A stretch of 64,000 bases of DNA. Source: Acidobacteriota bacterium. Lineage in GTDB: Bacteria; Acidobacteriota; Terriglobia; Terriglobales; Acidobacteriaceae. The stretch spans positions 62,001-126,000 of the forward strand of contig JAJYVF010000006.1 in NCBI GenBank assembly GCA_021792135.1. Reading direction: 5' to 3'. Shown one piece after another: positions 56,065 to 64,000 of the stretch (the first letter of the stretch is position 1; every line of letters begins with the position of its first letter). The notes below the pieces were generated by a model. The model was not told where the DNA came from. It worked only from the letters and a program-made list of their open reading frames with translations, and searched no databases. Position numbers and translations under genes: made by a program.

Positions 56065-57165
56065 TTAGCTGGTCTCGTTCACCGACTGAATGAGGGCGCG
56101 AATGTATCCGTAGCAGAAGGCAAACGACTGCAGGCTGTCGGGATCGTTGAGAGCCCGGGGAACATGGTCGGGCATCAGCATATACGGGTAACCTACTTCC
56201 TTATAGACACGGATGGCCCGCACAAAGTCGATGTCGCCCTCGTCGGGGAAGACTTCGACGAAGTTATTGCGGCGGCCGCGGATGTTGCGGAAGTGCACGT
56301 TGAAGATCTTTTTGCGGGTGCCGAAGTAGCGGATGACATCGAAGATTTCCGTGCCGGGATTCTCGAGATCCTCGGAAATAGTTCCCTGGCAGAAGTTCAG
56401 TCCATGCCAGGGGCTTTCCTGGATGGCGATGAACTTTTTAAGACCCTCGACGGTTCCAAGGACGCGATTGACCCCCTGATAGCCCTCAGGCGGAACGCCG
56501 GGGTCCTGGGGATGGCAGGCCATGCGGATTTTATATTCGCTGGCTACGGGGATAACGCGATCCAGAAAATAGGTGATGCGCTCCCAAAAGGCATCGGCAC
56601 TGACCACGCCGGCGCGGGTGAGAGGCGTGGGTGGATGCGCCTCGGAGAGCTTCCAGGTGCTGTAGAGCGCGTCGCCGCGGCCTGGTGTGCGGCCGGTGCG
56701 CAACACGCCGAGGATGCTCATGTTGTATTTGATCGCGGGGATGCCTGCCTGTGCGCAGTTGCGGATCAGAATCTGGAGCTGTTCGATGTCGCGGTCGCGC
56801 TCCGGGCTCTCGGCCAGCATAATTGCGGGATGCTTTTCCTTATCGATGTAGCTGGAGGCGAGGAACGGCGGCGCGATGCAGTCGATGCTGATGCCATACT
56901 TCCCGGCCAGATCGGTCATGCTCCGCAGTTCATCGACGGTGGCATAGAGGCGGTCGTCGGCAATGGGCGGATAGCCGCAGATGTGGCGCACTCCGTAGCG
57001 GGCGAGGTACTGGAGGTGCACTTCGTTGGTGGGGGCGGTCTGATCGCCGAGCTTCATCAGGGCCGGCCCGGATGAAGCTCGGGTTGCGGTGGTAGCCGGT
57101 ATGGCTCGCTCGGCAGAAGCCAGCGCGGCGATACCGCTGGTGGCAATGAATTTCCTGCGATTCAT
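56065..57165 (-). CDS. Mannonate dehydratase-like (UxuA family) protein with export signal
   Basis: 366 residues; a TIM-barrel of the UxuA family, which normally dehydrates D-mannonate in the cytoplasm. Landmarks: ATVDELRSMTDLAGKYGIS, IKYNMSILGVLRT, ACHPQDPGVPPEG (metal His), GLNFCQGTISED and FNVHFRNIRG and MPDHVPR (His). The N-terminus MNRRKFIATSGIAALASAER looks like a Tat signal, unusual for the family. AAAGG lies upstream of ATG 57165. It may act on uronate-derived or other sugar acids in the envelope. Confidence 0.8.
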   Translation of the reverse strand: MNRRKFIATSGIAALASAERAIPATTATRASSGPALMKLGDQTAPTNEVHLQYLARYGVRHICGYPPIADDRLYATVDELRSMTDLAGKYGISIDCIAPPFLASSYIDKEKHPAIMLAESPERDRDIEQLQILIRNCAQAGIPAIKYNMSILGVLRTGRTPGRGDALYSTWKLSEAHPPTPLTRAGVVSADAFWERITYFLDRVIPVASEYKIRMACHPQDPGVPPEGYQGVNRVLGTVEGLKKFIAIQESPWHGLNFCQGTISEDLENPGTEIFDVIRYFGTRKKIFNVHFRNIRGRRNNFVEVFPDEGDIDFVRAIRVYKEVGYPYMLMPDHVPRALNDPDSLQSFAFCYGYIRALIQSVNETS

Positions 57166-57451
57166 GCAGACCTTTCTCAACTGAAACGGATCGGGACTCG
57201 CTGGCCAAAACTGTCCGGATGCCGTACCGCGACAAAACCGCCGGCGTACGGACCGATATCCATTTTGCATCCGGAGCGCGTCCGTAAGTGGATTCCTGCA
57301 CTGACCTGCAAAAGGGACCAAGGATCCCGGCTGTTCGCGTGAGGCCTGTGTTCAGGTTCGTCGGCTGACTGGACGTGGTGCAGCGAGCTACCGGGTGATC
57401 TTCCGGCCGAGATCTTCGATATGCAGGAAAATCTCGTGATCACCAGCCCGA
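57166..57451. other. Intergenic gap upstream of the mannonate-dehydratase-like gene
   Basis: About 290 bp with no gene. It separates the TPR gene stop from the start of the mannonate-dehydratase-like gene, so the latter probably has its own promoter here. No clear promoter match was found. Confidence 0.4.
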
Positions 57452-58924
57452 TCACGGAGTGGATTCATGCGGCACTTCATCCCGAAGGACATACTGGGGT
57501 TTCTCTTTCGCCTGCTGAGCATTTTGCTGGCGAATTGTATTCATTTGCCGAACCAGCTTCTGAATATCGGCCGTCTGTCCGAGGCGGCGCCTGGCCATGA
57601 TCTCCTGATACAGGGCTGTATCGTCGTTCGGGCGGATCCTGAGCGCCACTTCGGCCTGGGTCAGCGCCTGTTGCGCCTGATTCGCCTGCAGGTACAGCCG
57701 CGCCAGCAGCACCCGGGCCGGCTCGTATTGTCCATCGATGGCTATGGACCGCTCCGCCGCTGCGATTGCTTCCCTGAGGGTTTCGTCGCCGGCATCGGAT
57801 TCGGATGCGGCCTCCGCATACAGATACTGCAGTAATCCGTCATGCGGGTGGACGCGCGCCTGCTCGCGGAACAGCTTCAGCGCCGCGGCGGAGTTGTAGC
57901 GCTGGCTCTGCACGATTCCGAGCGCATCCATGGCCAGGGATAACTGCGGATCCAGCTGGTGGGCTCGGTTGAAGTCAGCCATGGCTGCATCGAAGTGCGC
58001 CACCTGCACCTCCAGCACACCGCGGGCCAGATAAAGTCTGGCGGAATCCGGCAGCTGTGTCAGTCCCGCGTTGACCATGTCCATTCCCACCTGATACGAA
58101 CGGTGATTGAAGGACAGCTGTGCGAAATCCAGATAGTTGTCGACATCCATTGGATCGCGCAGAATCGCCGCGCGGAGGAGTTGAACAGCCCGCGAGGTGT
58201 CACCCGTTTCTTCCGCCAGACGCGCGCCCAGCTGCAGAACAGATTCGCTGTCGTTCTGCTTCAGCAGCGGCTGGAGCGTGGCGAGCGCTGCTTTGGCATC
58301 GTGGAGCTTCCACTGAACAATGGCCAGGTTGTAGCGGGCCGTTTCGTCTGGATCGGTATTCAGAAGCTGCTCGTAATTGGCAGCGGCCTTGTCGTAATTC
58401 CCCGTACTCGCAAGACAAAACGCATACCCCTCCTGCAACTGGGGGTGCGAGTCGAAAAGCGCGCGGCTGGCCTCGAAGTGGGGCAGGGCAGCCTTGCATT
58501 CCTGTTTTCCGCGGTAAGCGGCGGCCAGCATGGCGTGGGTTGTGACGTCATCCGGACGAAGCCTGAGAATCCTCAGCAGCAGCTGTGGGGCATCGGGCTC
58601 CCTGCGCGCATACGCGATCTGCGCGGCTCCCTCCAGGGCCAGCAGGTCGTTGGGACAAAACTGCAGAGCCTGGCGGAAGGCGTGACCAGCCTCTGCCGCG
58701 CGGTCCATGCCATTCAGAGCCAGGCCGCTCAGCGAGCGCAGCCGGCAGTCATGGGGCCGGGATGCCAGCAAATGCTGTGTTGCCTGCAGCGCATCATCGT
58801 ACTGCCGGGCACGCAGCAGCTGAACAATCTGAGCGGTGTCGGAGCCATCCTGTGCTGAGGCGGTCAGCGCCGCCGCGCAGAGGCAGACACAGCAGGCCGT
58901 CAGCAGCCGCCGTGTACTCGCCAT
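57452..58924 (-). CDS. Secreted TPR-repeat protein
   Basis: 490 residues with a signal peptide (MASTRRLLTACCVCLCAAAL, cleavage near SAQ) and about ten TPR-type helix pairs, for example AAANYEQLLNTDPDETARYN, AAMADFNRAHQLDPQLSLAM and AALKLFREQARVHPHDGLLQ. A protein-interaction scaffold of the periplasm is likely. ATG 58924 is used since it starts the signal peptide; the frame is open to 59053. It lies 67 bp downstream of the GH127 gene on the same strand, so co-transcription is likely. Confidence 0.85.
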   Translation of the reverse strand: MASTRRLLTACCVCLCAAALTASAQDGSDTAQIVQLLRARQYDDALQATQHLLASRPHDCRLRSLSGLALNGMDRAAEAGHAFRQALQFCPNDLLALEGAAQIAYARREPDAPQLLLRILRLRPDDVTTHAMLAAAYRGKQECKAALPHFEASRALFDSHPQLQEGYAFCLASTGNYDKAAANYEQLLNTDPDETARYNLAIVQWKLHDAKAALATLQPLLKQNDSESVLQLGARLAEETGDTSRAVQLLRAAILRDPMDVDNYLDFAQLSFNHRSYQVGMDMVNAGLTQLPDSARLYLARGVLEVQVAHFDAAMADFNRAHQLDPQLSLAMDALGIVQSQRYNSAAALKLFREQARVHPHDGLLQYLYAEAASESDAGDETLREAIAAAERSIAIDGQYEPARVLLARLYLQANQAQQALTQAEVALRIRPNDDTALYQEIMARRRLGQTADIQKLVRQMNTIRQQNAQQAKEKPQYVLRDEVPHESTP

Positions 58925-58991
58925 CAGATCGCGTACGCTCCTGCGCCTTACCACTTCGGGTCGGCGTTGTCCGGAGCACTCGCGCGCCCGG

Positions 58992-61055
58992 CTACGGGCG
59001 GATATAGGGAATCCAAACCTGCATTTCCGAAGGCTGGCGATTGGCCCAGGCATAATAAGGAATCAGTTTGAGTGTAGCCGGAATCGCACTGGGCGGCGAG
59101 GTCTCCGCGGAATAGTACAGCGAACCTGATGGCGGAGCCTGCTCCTGACTACCCTCGTGCGCCAGCACAACGACTCCCTCGAGCAATGCAGGATCATATG
59201 CGGCGCTTGTCTTGCCGGACGTTCTGACCGAGTACCCAGCCAGGTTGCGCTGGCTCGGAGGGCTGGACTGGTCGAGCCCCTCCATGCAGAAGACAATAGG
59301 CCCGCGCTGAAACGCCACTCGTCCGGTGTTCTCGGTGACCGCGGGATTGGCTCGCAGGATGCGCGGAGTCATGTCAAGCGCCACAATGACGCGGTCTCCG
59401 GCGTCCCAGCGCCGCCGGATGGCAAGATACCGGCCTGGCTCTGCCCCGGCAATGGCTTTGCCGTTCACCTGCACCCTGTTCTGTTGCGACCAGCGGGGGA
59501 TGCGAACGTACAGAACGAATTCCGCCGGCTGGGCCGGACTCACATCCAGTTGCACCTCACCCTCCCAGGGATAGCGCGTTGTCTGCACAATCTTTAGTCC
59601 GGTGCCGTCGTGCAAACGCCAGTTCATCTCAGAGTTGTCGTAGAGGTGAACGTAGATGCCGCTATCGCTGGTGCTGTAGAAGTACCCGGGCAGGGAAGCC
59701 AGCGTTCTCTCCAGGTTAGGCGGACAACACGTCGTGTCGTACCAGGGATTGCGAATGCGGTCCCCCGAAGCCGGATCGAAGGCCAGCGGATTGCGATAGC
59801 AGTAGGTGGTTCCATCGAGAGACATGCCGGAGTTGATGCCGTTGTAGAGAGCGCGCTCGATCACATCGCCGAAGCGCGCATCGCCGGTTGCCGCCAGCAT
59901 ACGCCAGTTCCACATCATGTTGCCGATCGCGGCGCAGCTCTCGCCATAGGCTCTTGCGTTGGGCAATTCGTAGGCGTCGCCGAACGCCTCTCCCTGAGCC
60001 CGCGCGCCCACGCCGCCGGTGATATAGATCTGATGCTGTGACAAATCTTCCCAGAGGAGGTTCAGCGTCTTCCAGTATTCCGGGTCGCCGGTCTCGAGAT
60101 AATAGTCAGCCGCGCCGCAGCAGGCATACATGGCGCGCACTGCGTGACCTTCGAGCTTCGTCCGGGAAGTAAACGGGATTCCGCAGAACATGTAGGTGAT
60201 CTGCCGCGGAGTGAGCGGGATCCGGCTGTCGCCGTGCAGAATGTACCCGCTCAGCTCCAGATAGCGCCGGTTTCCCGTGGTCCGGTACAACTCAATCAGG
60301 GCCATCTCGATCTCGGGATGCCCGGCCACGATGGGTTTCTGATTGGCTCCCGGCCCGTAGCCGGGAAGAAGAAACTCGTCGACGAAGCGAATGCCCGCGT
60401 CCAGCAGCGTCTCATCGCCGGTAGCGCGGTAGAAGGCCACGGATGCCTGCAGCAGATGGCCGATGCAGTAGAGTTCATGGCCCGTTTCCTGGGTTTGCGG
60501 CAGCATGCGCAGGTCGCGGCGGTCTCCGACGTAGTAGGTATTCAGATATCCGCCCCGCTCCTGCACGGCCGCGACTTCCCGAATCATGGTTTCCGCTGTC
60601 GAGCGCAGCTGCGGGTTATTGCCGGACTGGAGGGCAAATCCAACCGCCTCCAGCCACTTGTAGATGTCCGAATCGGAATAGACGGGGCCACGCTGCGGAG
60701 CATCCGACTTTCCCTGCAGGCGCAGGAAATTGTCCATCCGCCCGTGCGCCAGCAGCTCATCGTGCATGCTGGGGATGCTGGACTGCACGTTCGTCTGCCG
60801 CCGCTTTTGCCAGAAGCCCTCCCGAATCGTCACCGCCGCGATCGGGATCGTCCTGAGCCGCGCGTATGGCGATTTCGACAGATCCAGCACTCCGGTATGC
60901 CTCCAGTCCTCGTGCGGCGCGGTGCCGGTGGTGTCGGCTTCATTGAGCACGGACATCAGCCCACCCTGCCCCGGCAAGACGGAAGCCGTGGCGGCAGGAA
61001 GCAGAGAAACAGCCGAAGCGGCGAGGAAAATCCGGCGAGTGATGGGGTTTTTCAT
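58992..61055 (-). CDS. Tat-exported GH127 beta-L-arabinofuranosidase-like enzyme
   Basis: 687 residues. MKNPITRRIFLAASAVSLLP is a Tat signal. In the (alpha/alpha)6 barrel the zinc-site pattern of GH127 is visible: YGESCAAIGNMMWN (Glu and Cys) and DTTCCPPNLERTL (two Cys, the second the presumed nucleophile). C-terminal beta domains follow (FVLYVRIPRWSQQN). The activity is likely beta-L-arabinofuranosidase, though related families act on other sugars. Divergent from a second GH127-like gene at 61440. Confidence 0.92.
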   Translation of the reverse strand: MKNPITRRIFLAASAVSLLPAATASVLPGQGGLMSVLNEADTTGTAPHEDWRHTGVLDLSKSPYARLRTIPIAAVTIREGFWQKRRQTNVQSSIPSMHDELLAHGRMDNFLRLQGKSDAPQRGPVYSDSDIYKWLEAVGFALQSGNNPQLRSTAETMIREVAAVQERGGYLNTYYVGDRRDLRMLPQTQETGHELYCIGHLLQASVAFYRATGDETLLDAGIRFVDEFLLPGYGPGANQKPIVAGHPEIEMALIELYRTTGNRRYLELSGYILHGDSRIPLTPRQITYMFCGIPFTSRTKLEGHAVRAMYACCGAADYYLETGDPEYWKTLNLLWEDLSQHQIYITGGVGARAQGEAFGDAYELPNARAYGESCAAIGNMMWNWRMLAATGDARFGDVIERALYNGINSGMSLDGTTYCYRNPLAFDPASGDRIRNPWYDTTCCPPNLERTLASLPGYFYSTSDSGIYVHLYDNSEMNWRLHDGTGLKIVQTTRYPWEGEVQLDVSPAQPAEFVLYVRIPRWSQQNRVQVNGKAIAGAEPGRYLAIRRRWDAGDRVIVALDMTPRILRANPAVTENTGRVAFQRGPIVFCMEGLDQSSPPSQRNLAGYSVRTSGKTSAAYDPALLEGVVVLAHEGSQEQAPPSGSLYYSAETSPPSAIPATLKLIPYYAWANRQPSEMQVWIPYIRP

Positions 61056-61439
61056 GGAAGTCGCACCCGAGGAAAAATTCTGAAACTTCCTCTTTGTAGG
61101 TTCCTGCCGATCACCCTGTCAAGAGAACGTTTCCCTGCTCCCGAGGATCGTCCTCCGACCGTCAAATTGAAGCAAAGACGCATAACCTCTCCACCGAGAC
61201 CGGCGAGGCGGTGCCGGCAGAACGAGGTGCCAGCGCGCTCCTTGGTGCGGACAGACTGCCCATCCAGGGTTGACACCGCTGAAGAGCGGGAGGTAAAGCT
61301 TTTCTGAGCGGCCGCGACCAACGGGCGTCGCAGGCATATTCTGCTGAGCCGGGCCTCTCCGGTGGGCCGGTCCCAATTTCTGGCTCAGGGGGCAGGCCGG
61401 ACTGCATGCCGCGGATGAGCTGACCGGGAGGGTAACAGG
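61056..61439. other. Divergent control region of the two GH127-type genes
   Basis: About 380 bp with no gene. It holds a good leftward promoter with an overlapping LacI-like palindrome (next entry) and a weaker rightward one (TTGACA 61270-61275, 18-nt spacer, TAAAGC 61294-61299). Confidence 0.5.
61093..61135 (-). promoter_or_regulatory. Promoter with LacI-like operator for the GH127 gene at 61055
   Basis: On the minus strand TTGACA (61122-61117), an 18-nt spacer and TACAAA (61098-61093, four of six) lie about 40 nt before the GH127 start. Directly upstream of -35, GGGAAACGTTCTC (61135-61123) is a near-palindrome with the central CG typical of LacI/GalR operators. No LacI-family gene is in the window. 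Confidence 0.45.
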
Positions 61440-63284
61440 ATGAGAGATCGGATCTCGCGCCGGACCTTTGTGAAAGGCGGCGCCGCTGCCGCCGGCATGG
61501 GTGTGCTGAACCGCAGCGCCTTCTCGGAGGCAACAGCTGCGGCACGCGGCGGCTCGACGAAGCTCGAACAGTTCGATTATGGTGACGTGCAGCTGCTGGA
61601 AGGACCGATGTTGGAGCAGTTCCGCGCCAACCACGCTTTCTTTCTGCGCCTCAATGAAGACGCGCTCCTGAAGCCCTTCCGCCAGCCCGCCGGCCTGCCC
61701 GCGCCCGGCGAGGACATGGGGGGCTGGTATAGCTGGTCCGACGAGTTCGATCCTCCCAATAACATGACCGGCTACATTCCCGGCCATTCGTTTGGGCAAT
61801 ATCTGTCCGGGCTGGCCCGCGCCTGCGCCATCACCGGGGATCAGCCCACTCAGGCCAAGGTGAACCGGCTGGTGCGTGGATTTGCGGAAGCCATCAGCCC
61901 GAAATTTTATGTCGACTACCCCTTGCCCGCCTACACCTTCGACAAGAGCAACTGCGGCCTCATCGATGCCCACCAGTTTGCGCACGATCCCGATGCGCTG
62001 CCGGCTCTTGCGCACGCCACGGATGCCGTTCTTCCTCACCTTCCGGAGAAGGCTCTCACCCGTGAGGAGATGGCGGCGCGCCCCCATAAGAACATCGCCT
62101 GGACCTGGGACGAGAGTTATACCCTGCCGGAAAACTTCTTTCTTGCTTACAAGCGCAGCGGCAACCGCCGCTATCTCGAACTCGCCCAGCGCTTCCTCGA
62201 AGACAAGGACTATTTCGATCCGCTCGCCGCCGGCGATAACGTCCTGCCCCATCTGCATGCTTACAGCCATGTCAACGCGCTGAGCTCCGCTTCGCAGGCC
62301 TGGCTCGTACTTGGGAGCGAGAAGCATCTGCGCGCTGCTCGCAACGGCTTCGGATTTGTGCTGGCGCAAAGCTTCGCCACGGGAGGCTGGGGGCCGAACG
62401 AGGCCTTCTGTCCGCCCAACAGCAGCGTTCTTGCCGACAGCCTGACCAGTACGCATGCCAGCTTTGAGACGCCGTGCGGATCCTACGGCCACTTTAAGAT
62501 CGTCCGCTATCTGATGCGGATCACCGGGGACAGCCGCTACGGCGACAGCATGGAGAAGGTGCTCTACAACACCATACTTGGCACATTGCCTCTCCAGGAG
62601 GGAGGTTTCAGCTTCTACTACTCCGACTACAACAACAATGGTTCCCGCGTTTATTATCCGGAACGGTGGCCCTGCTGCTCCGGAACCTTCCCGCAGGTGA
62701 CAGCGGACTACGGTATCAGCTCCTGGTTCCGTTCCCCTGAAGGCATTTACGTCAACCTGTTCGTTCCGTCCCGCGTGAACTGGGATCTGCACGGCGGGCG
62801 CGTTTCGCTCGAACAGCGGACGCAGTACCCTTATGCGTCGGAAGTCACCATGCGCGTCCATACGGAGCAGCCGCGGACATTCACCGTTTTCCTGCGTGTG
62901 CCGGAATGGGCTGGCCACGACACCTCCGTTTCCGTCAACGGGCAGCAGCGCCAGACCGATCTGCAGCCAGGAAGCTTTCATGCCCTGCGCCGGGAATGGA
63001 AGGACGGCGACACGATTGAGTACAGCATCGACCGGCCGCTGCGCCTGGAGGCGGTGGACGCGCGCGATCCCGACACCGTCGCGCTGCTTGCCGGCCCGCT
63101 CACTCTGTTTGCCGTCAACTCTCCGGAGAGCCGCTTCACCCGCGCGCAGTTGCTGGCAGCCCGCCAGCAGGGTGAAGGCGCTGCGCAGTGGAGCGTGGAA
63201 TCCGCCACGGCGCCGGTTACATTTCGATCCTTCCCGAGCATCAGGAATGAGCAGTACCGGCTGTACCACCAGGTTCGCTTGTGA
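61440..63284 (+). CDS. Second GH127/GH146-type glycoside hydrolase (Tat-exported)
   Basis: 614 residues with a Tat signal (RISRRTFVKGGAAAAGMGVL). Barrel features: NMTGYIPGHSFGQYLSGLA, FETPCGSYGHFKIVRY (Glu and Cys of the metal site) and RWPCCSGTFPQVTAD (double Cys). A beta-rich C-terminal domain follows. It belongs to the DUF1680 superfamily with the 58992 gene but is diverged from it, so it probably has another linkage or substrate. Starts at ATG 61440, ACAGG upstream. Confidence 0.9.
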   Translation: MRDRISRRTFVKGGAAAAGMGVLNRSAFSEATAAARGGSTKLEQFDYGDVQLLEGPMLEQFRANHAFFLRLNEDALLKPFRQPAGLPAPGEDMGGWYSWSDEFDPPNNMTGYIPGHSFGQYLSGLARACAITGDQPTQAKVNRLVRGFAEAISPKFYVDYPLPAYTFDKSNCGLIDAHQFAHDPDALPALAHATDAVLPHLPEKALTREEMAARPHKNIAWTWDESYTLPENFFLAYKRSGNRRYLELAQRFLEDKDYFDPLAAGDNVLPHLHAYSHVNALSSASQAWLVLGSEKHLRAARNGFGFVLAQSFATGGWGPNEAFCPPNSSVLADSLTSTHASFETPCGSYGHFKIVRYLMRITGDSRYGDSMEKVLYNTILGTLPLQEGGFSFYYSDYNNNGSRVYYPERWPCCSGTFPQVTADYGISSWFRSPEGIYVNLFVPSRVNWDLHGGRVSLEQRTQYPYASEVTMRVHTEQPRTFTVFLRVPEWAGHDTSVSVNGQQRQTDLQPGSFHALRREWKDGDTIEYSIDRPLRLEAVDARDPDTVALLAGPLTLFAVNSPESRFTRAQLLAARQQGEGAAQWSVESATAPVTFRSFPSIRNEQYRLYHQVRL

Positions 63285-63387
63285 GGGAGGTGTCCGGAAC
63301 CACCGGTGCCCCGCGCCCGACGAGATCTGAGAGCTATCATTGCAGGCGAATCGGATCTGACCATCAGACCCGCCCAGGAGAGATCCG

Positions 63388-64000
63388 TTGAAAAGCGATC
63401 ACCCTTTTTCCCGCAGAGAATTCCTGAACTCCGCCGCTGCCGCGGGTGGATTATTTCTTCTCCCGCGCCACCTGCACGCCCTGCAGGATGCGGTCGACGA
63501 CGTTCCCGTCAGCGCCAACCGCACCGGCTACGAAAAGGTCTTCTGGAAATACCGGGATTTCCCGATGACCCAGGTGCGCATGCGCGACGGCCTGCTCAGG
63601 ACTGCGCTGGAGATCAATCGCGACTATCTCTTCCTCGTCCCCAATGATCGCCTCGCGCACATGTTCCGCGTCACCGCCGGCCTGCCCTCAACCGCAGAGC
63701 CGCTCGGCGGGTGGGAGGCCCCTGACTGCGAACTGCGCGGCCATTTTGCCGGCGGCCACTACCTCTCCGCGTGCGCGCTCCTGTACGCCTCCACCGGCGA
63801 CGAGAAGATCAAAGAAAAGGGGGATGCACTGGTTGCCGAACTAGCCAAATGCCAGCAGCCCGACGGTTATCTCGGCGCCTATCCCGCCAGCTTTTACGGC
63901 CGCCTCCGCAATTTCCAGAAGGTCTGGGCGCCCTTTTACACTTACCACAAGATCATGGCCGGCCATCTCGCTATGTACGTTCACTGCGGTAACGAGCAGG
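63388..64000 (+). CDS. Third GH127-family protein, N-terminal part (cut by window end)
   Basis: Starts at a TTG (63388) with AGGAGAG 7 nt upstream, missed by ATG-only searches. A Tat signal (SRREFLNSAAAAGGLFLLPR) leads into a DUF1680/GH127 N-terminal region: TQVRMRDGLLRTALEINRDY, HMFRVTAGLP, LGGWEAPDCELRGHFAGGHY and KCQQPDGYLGAYP, then KIMAGHLAMYVH. The metal and nucleophile cysteines lie beyond the window. It follows the 61440 gene by about 100 bp and is probably co-transcribed. Confidence 0.88.
   Translation, partial: MKSDHPFSRREFLNSAAAAGGLFLLPRHLHALQDAVDDVPVSANRTGYEKVFWKYRDFPMTQVRMRDGLLRTALEINRDYLFLVPNDRLAHMFRVTAGLPSTAEPLGGWEAPDCELRGHFAGGHYLSACALLYASTGDEKIKEKGDALVAELAKCQQPDGYLGAYPASFYGRLRNFQKVWAPFYTYHKIMAGHLAMYVHCGNEQ

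Noticed and set aside
61119-63269. 716-codon minus-strand frame opposite the second GH127-type gene
   Set aside because: The plus-strand product has the Tat signal and catalytic cysteines; the opposite frame has no recognisable features.

Overview
The window is a GC-rich bacterial chromosome segment that most resembles a soil acidobacterium (Acidobacteriaceae/Terriglobia type). This is inferred from gene content: a carboxypeptidase-regulatory-domain TonB receptor, a giant secreted protein of tandem Ig-like repeats, many Tat-exported glycoside hydrolases (GH29, GH36/27-like and three GH127-type proteins), a CADD-type folate-pathway enzyme, and dispersed palindromic intergenic repeats. No rRNA, tRNA, CRISPR array, transposase or phage gene was seen.

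Layout. 0.1-8.7 kb (minus strand): giant Ig-repeat surface protein, HGSNAT-like membrane acyltransferase, CADD/PqqC-like protein and a membrane SpoIIE-type phosphatase. 9.0-12.9 kb: stand-alone B12-binding domain of methylmalonyl-CoA mutase, a CoA-binding protein with tpiA, and a PP2C phosphatase overlapping 3-hydroxybutyryl-CoA dehydrogenase. 13.0-15.6 kb: TonB-dependent receptor with a possibly structured leader. 16.0-18.5 kb: a gene-poor island with an amber-interrupted reading frame, three small genes (two overlapping head-to-head) and two related copies of an iteron-like repeat element, one ending in an exact 33-bp copy of the hbd 3' end. 18.5-20.4 kb: MBL-fold hydrolase and two small membrane proteins.

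20.4-37.6 kb is mainly housekeeping: phoH-ybeY-corC-era; a DJ-1/PfpI protein divergent from a MarR-GNAT fusion; meaB-mce-tsaB-rimI; psd-pssA followed by an Asd-like protein without its catalytic cysteine; denD and a lactate-permease homologue; nnr-tsaE. 37.6-49.6 kb holds a GlgE-pathway operon (glgE, treS-maltokinase fusion, an unassigned third gene), a GT2 glycosyltransferase, threonine aldolase, hemW and two small membrane proteins.

49.9-64.0 kb is a carbohydrate-utilisation locus: alpha-L-fucosidase, L-rhamnose-type mutarotase, SGNH hydrolase, GH36/27-like alpha-galactosidase, mannonate-dehydratase-like protein with an apparent export signal, a secreted TPR protein, and three GH127-family proteins, the last truncated by the window end. 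The mix suggests attack on arabinose-, fucose-, rhamnose- and galactose-containing plant polysaccharides. Propionate/methylmalonyl-CoA functions are split between 9.0 kb and 31-32 kb.
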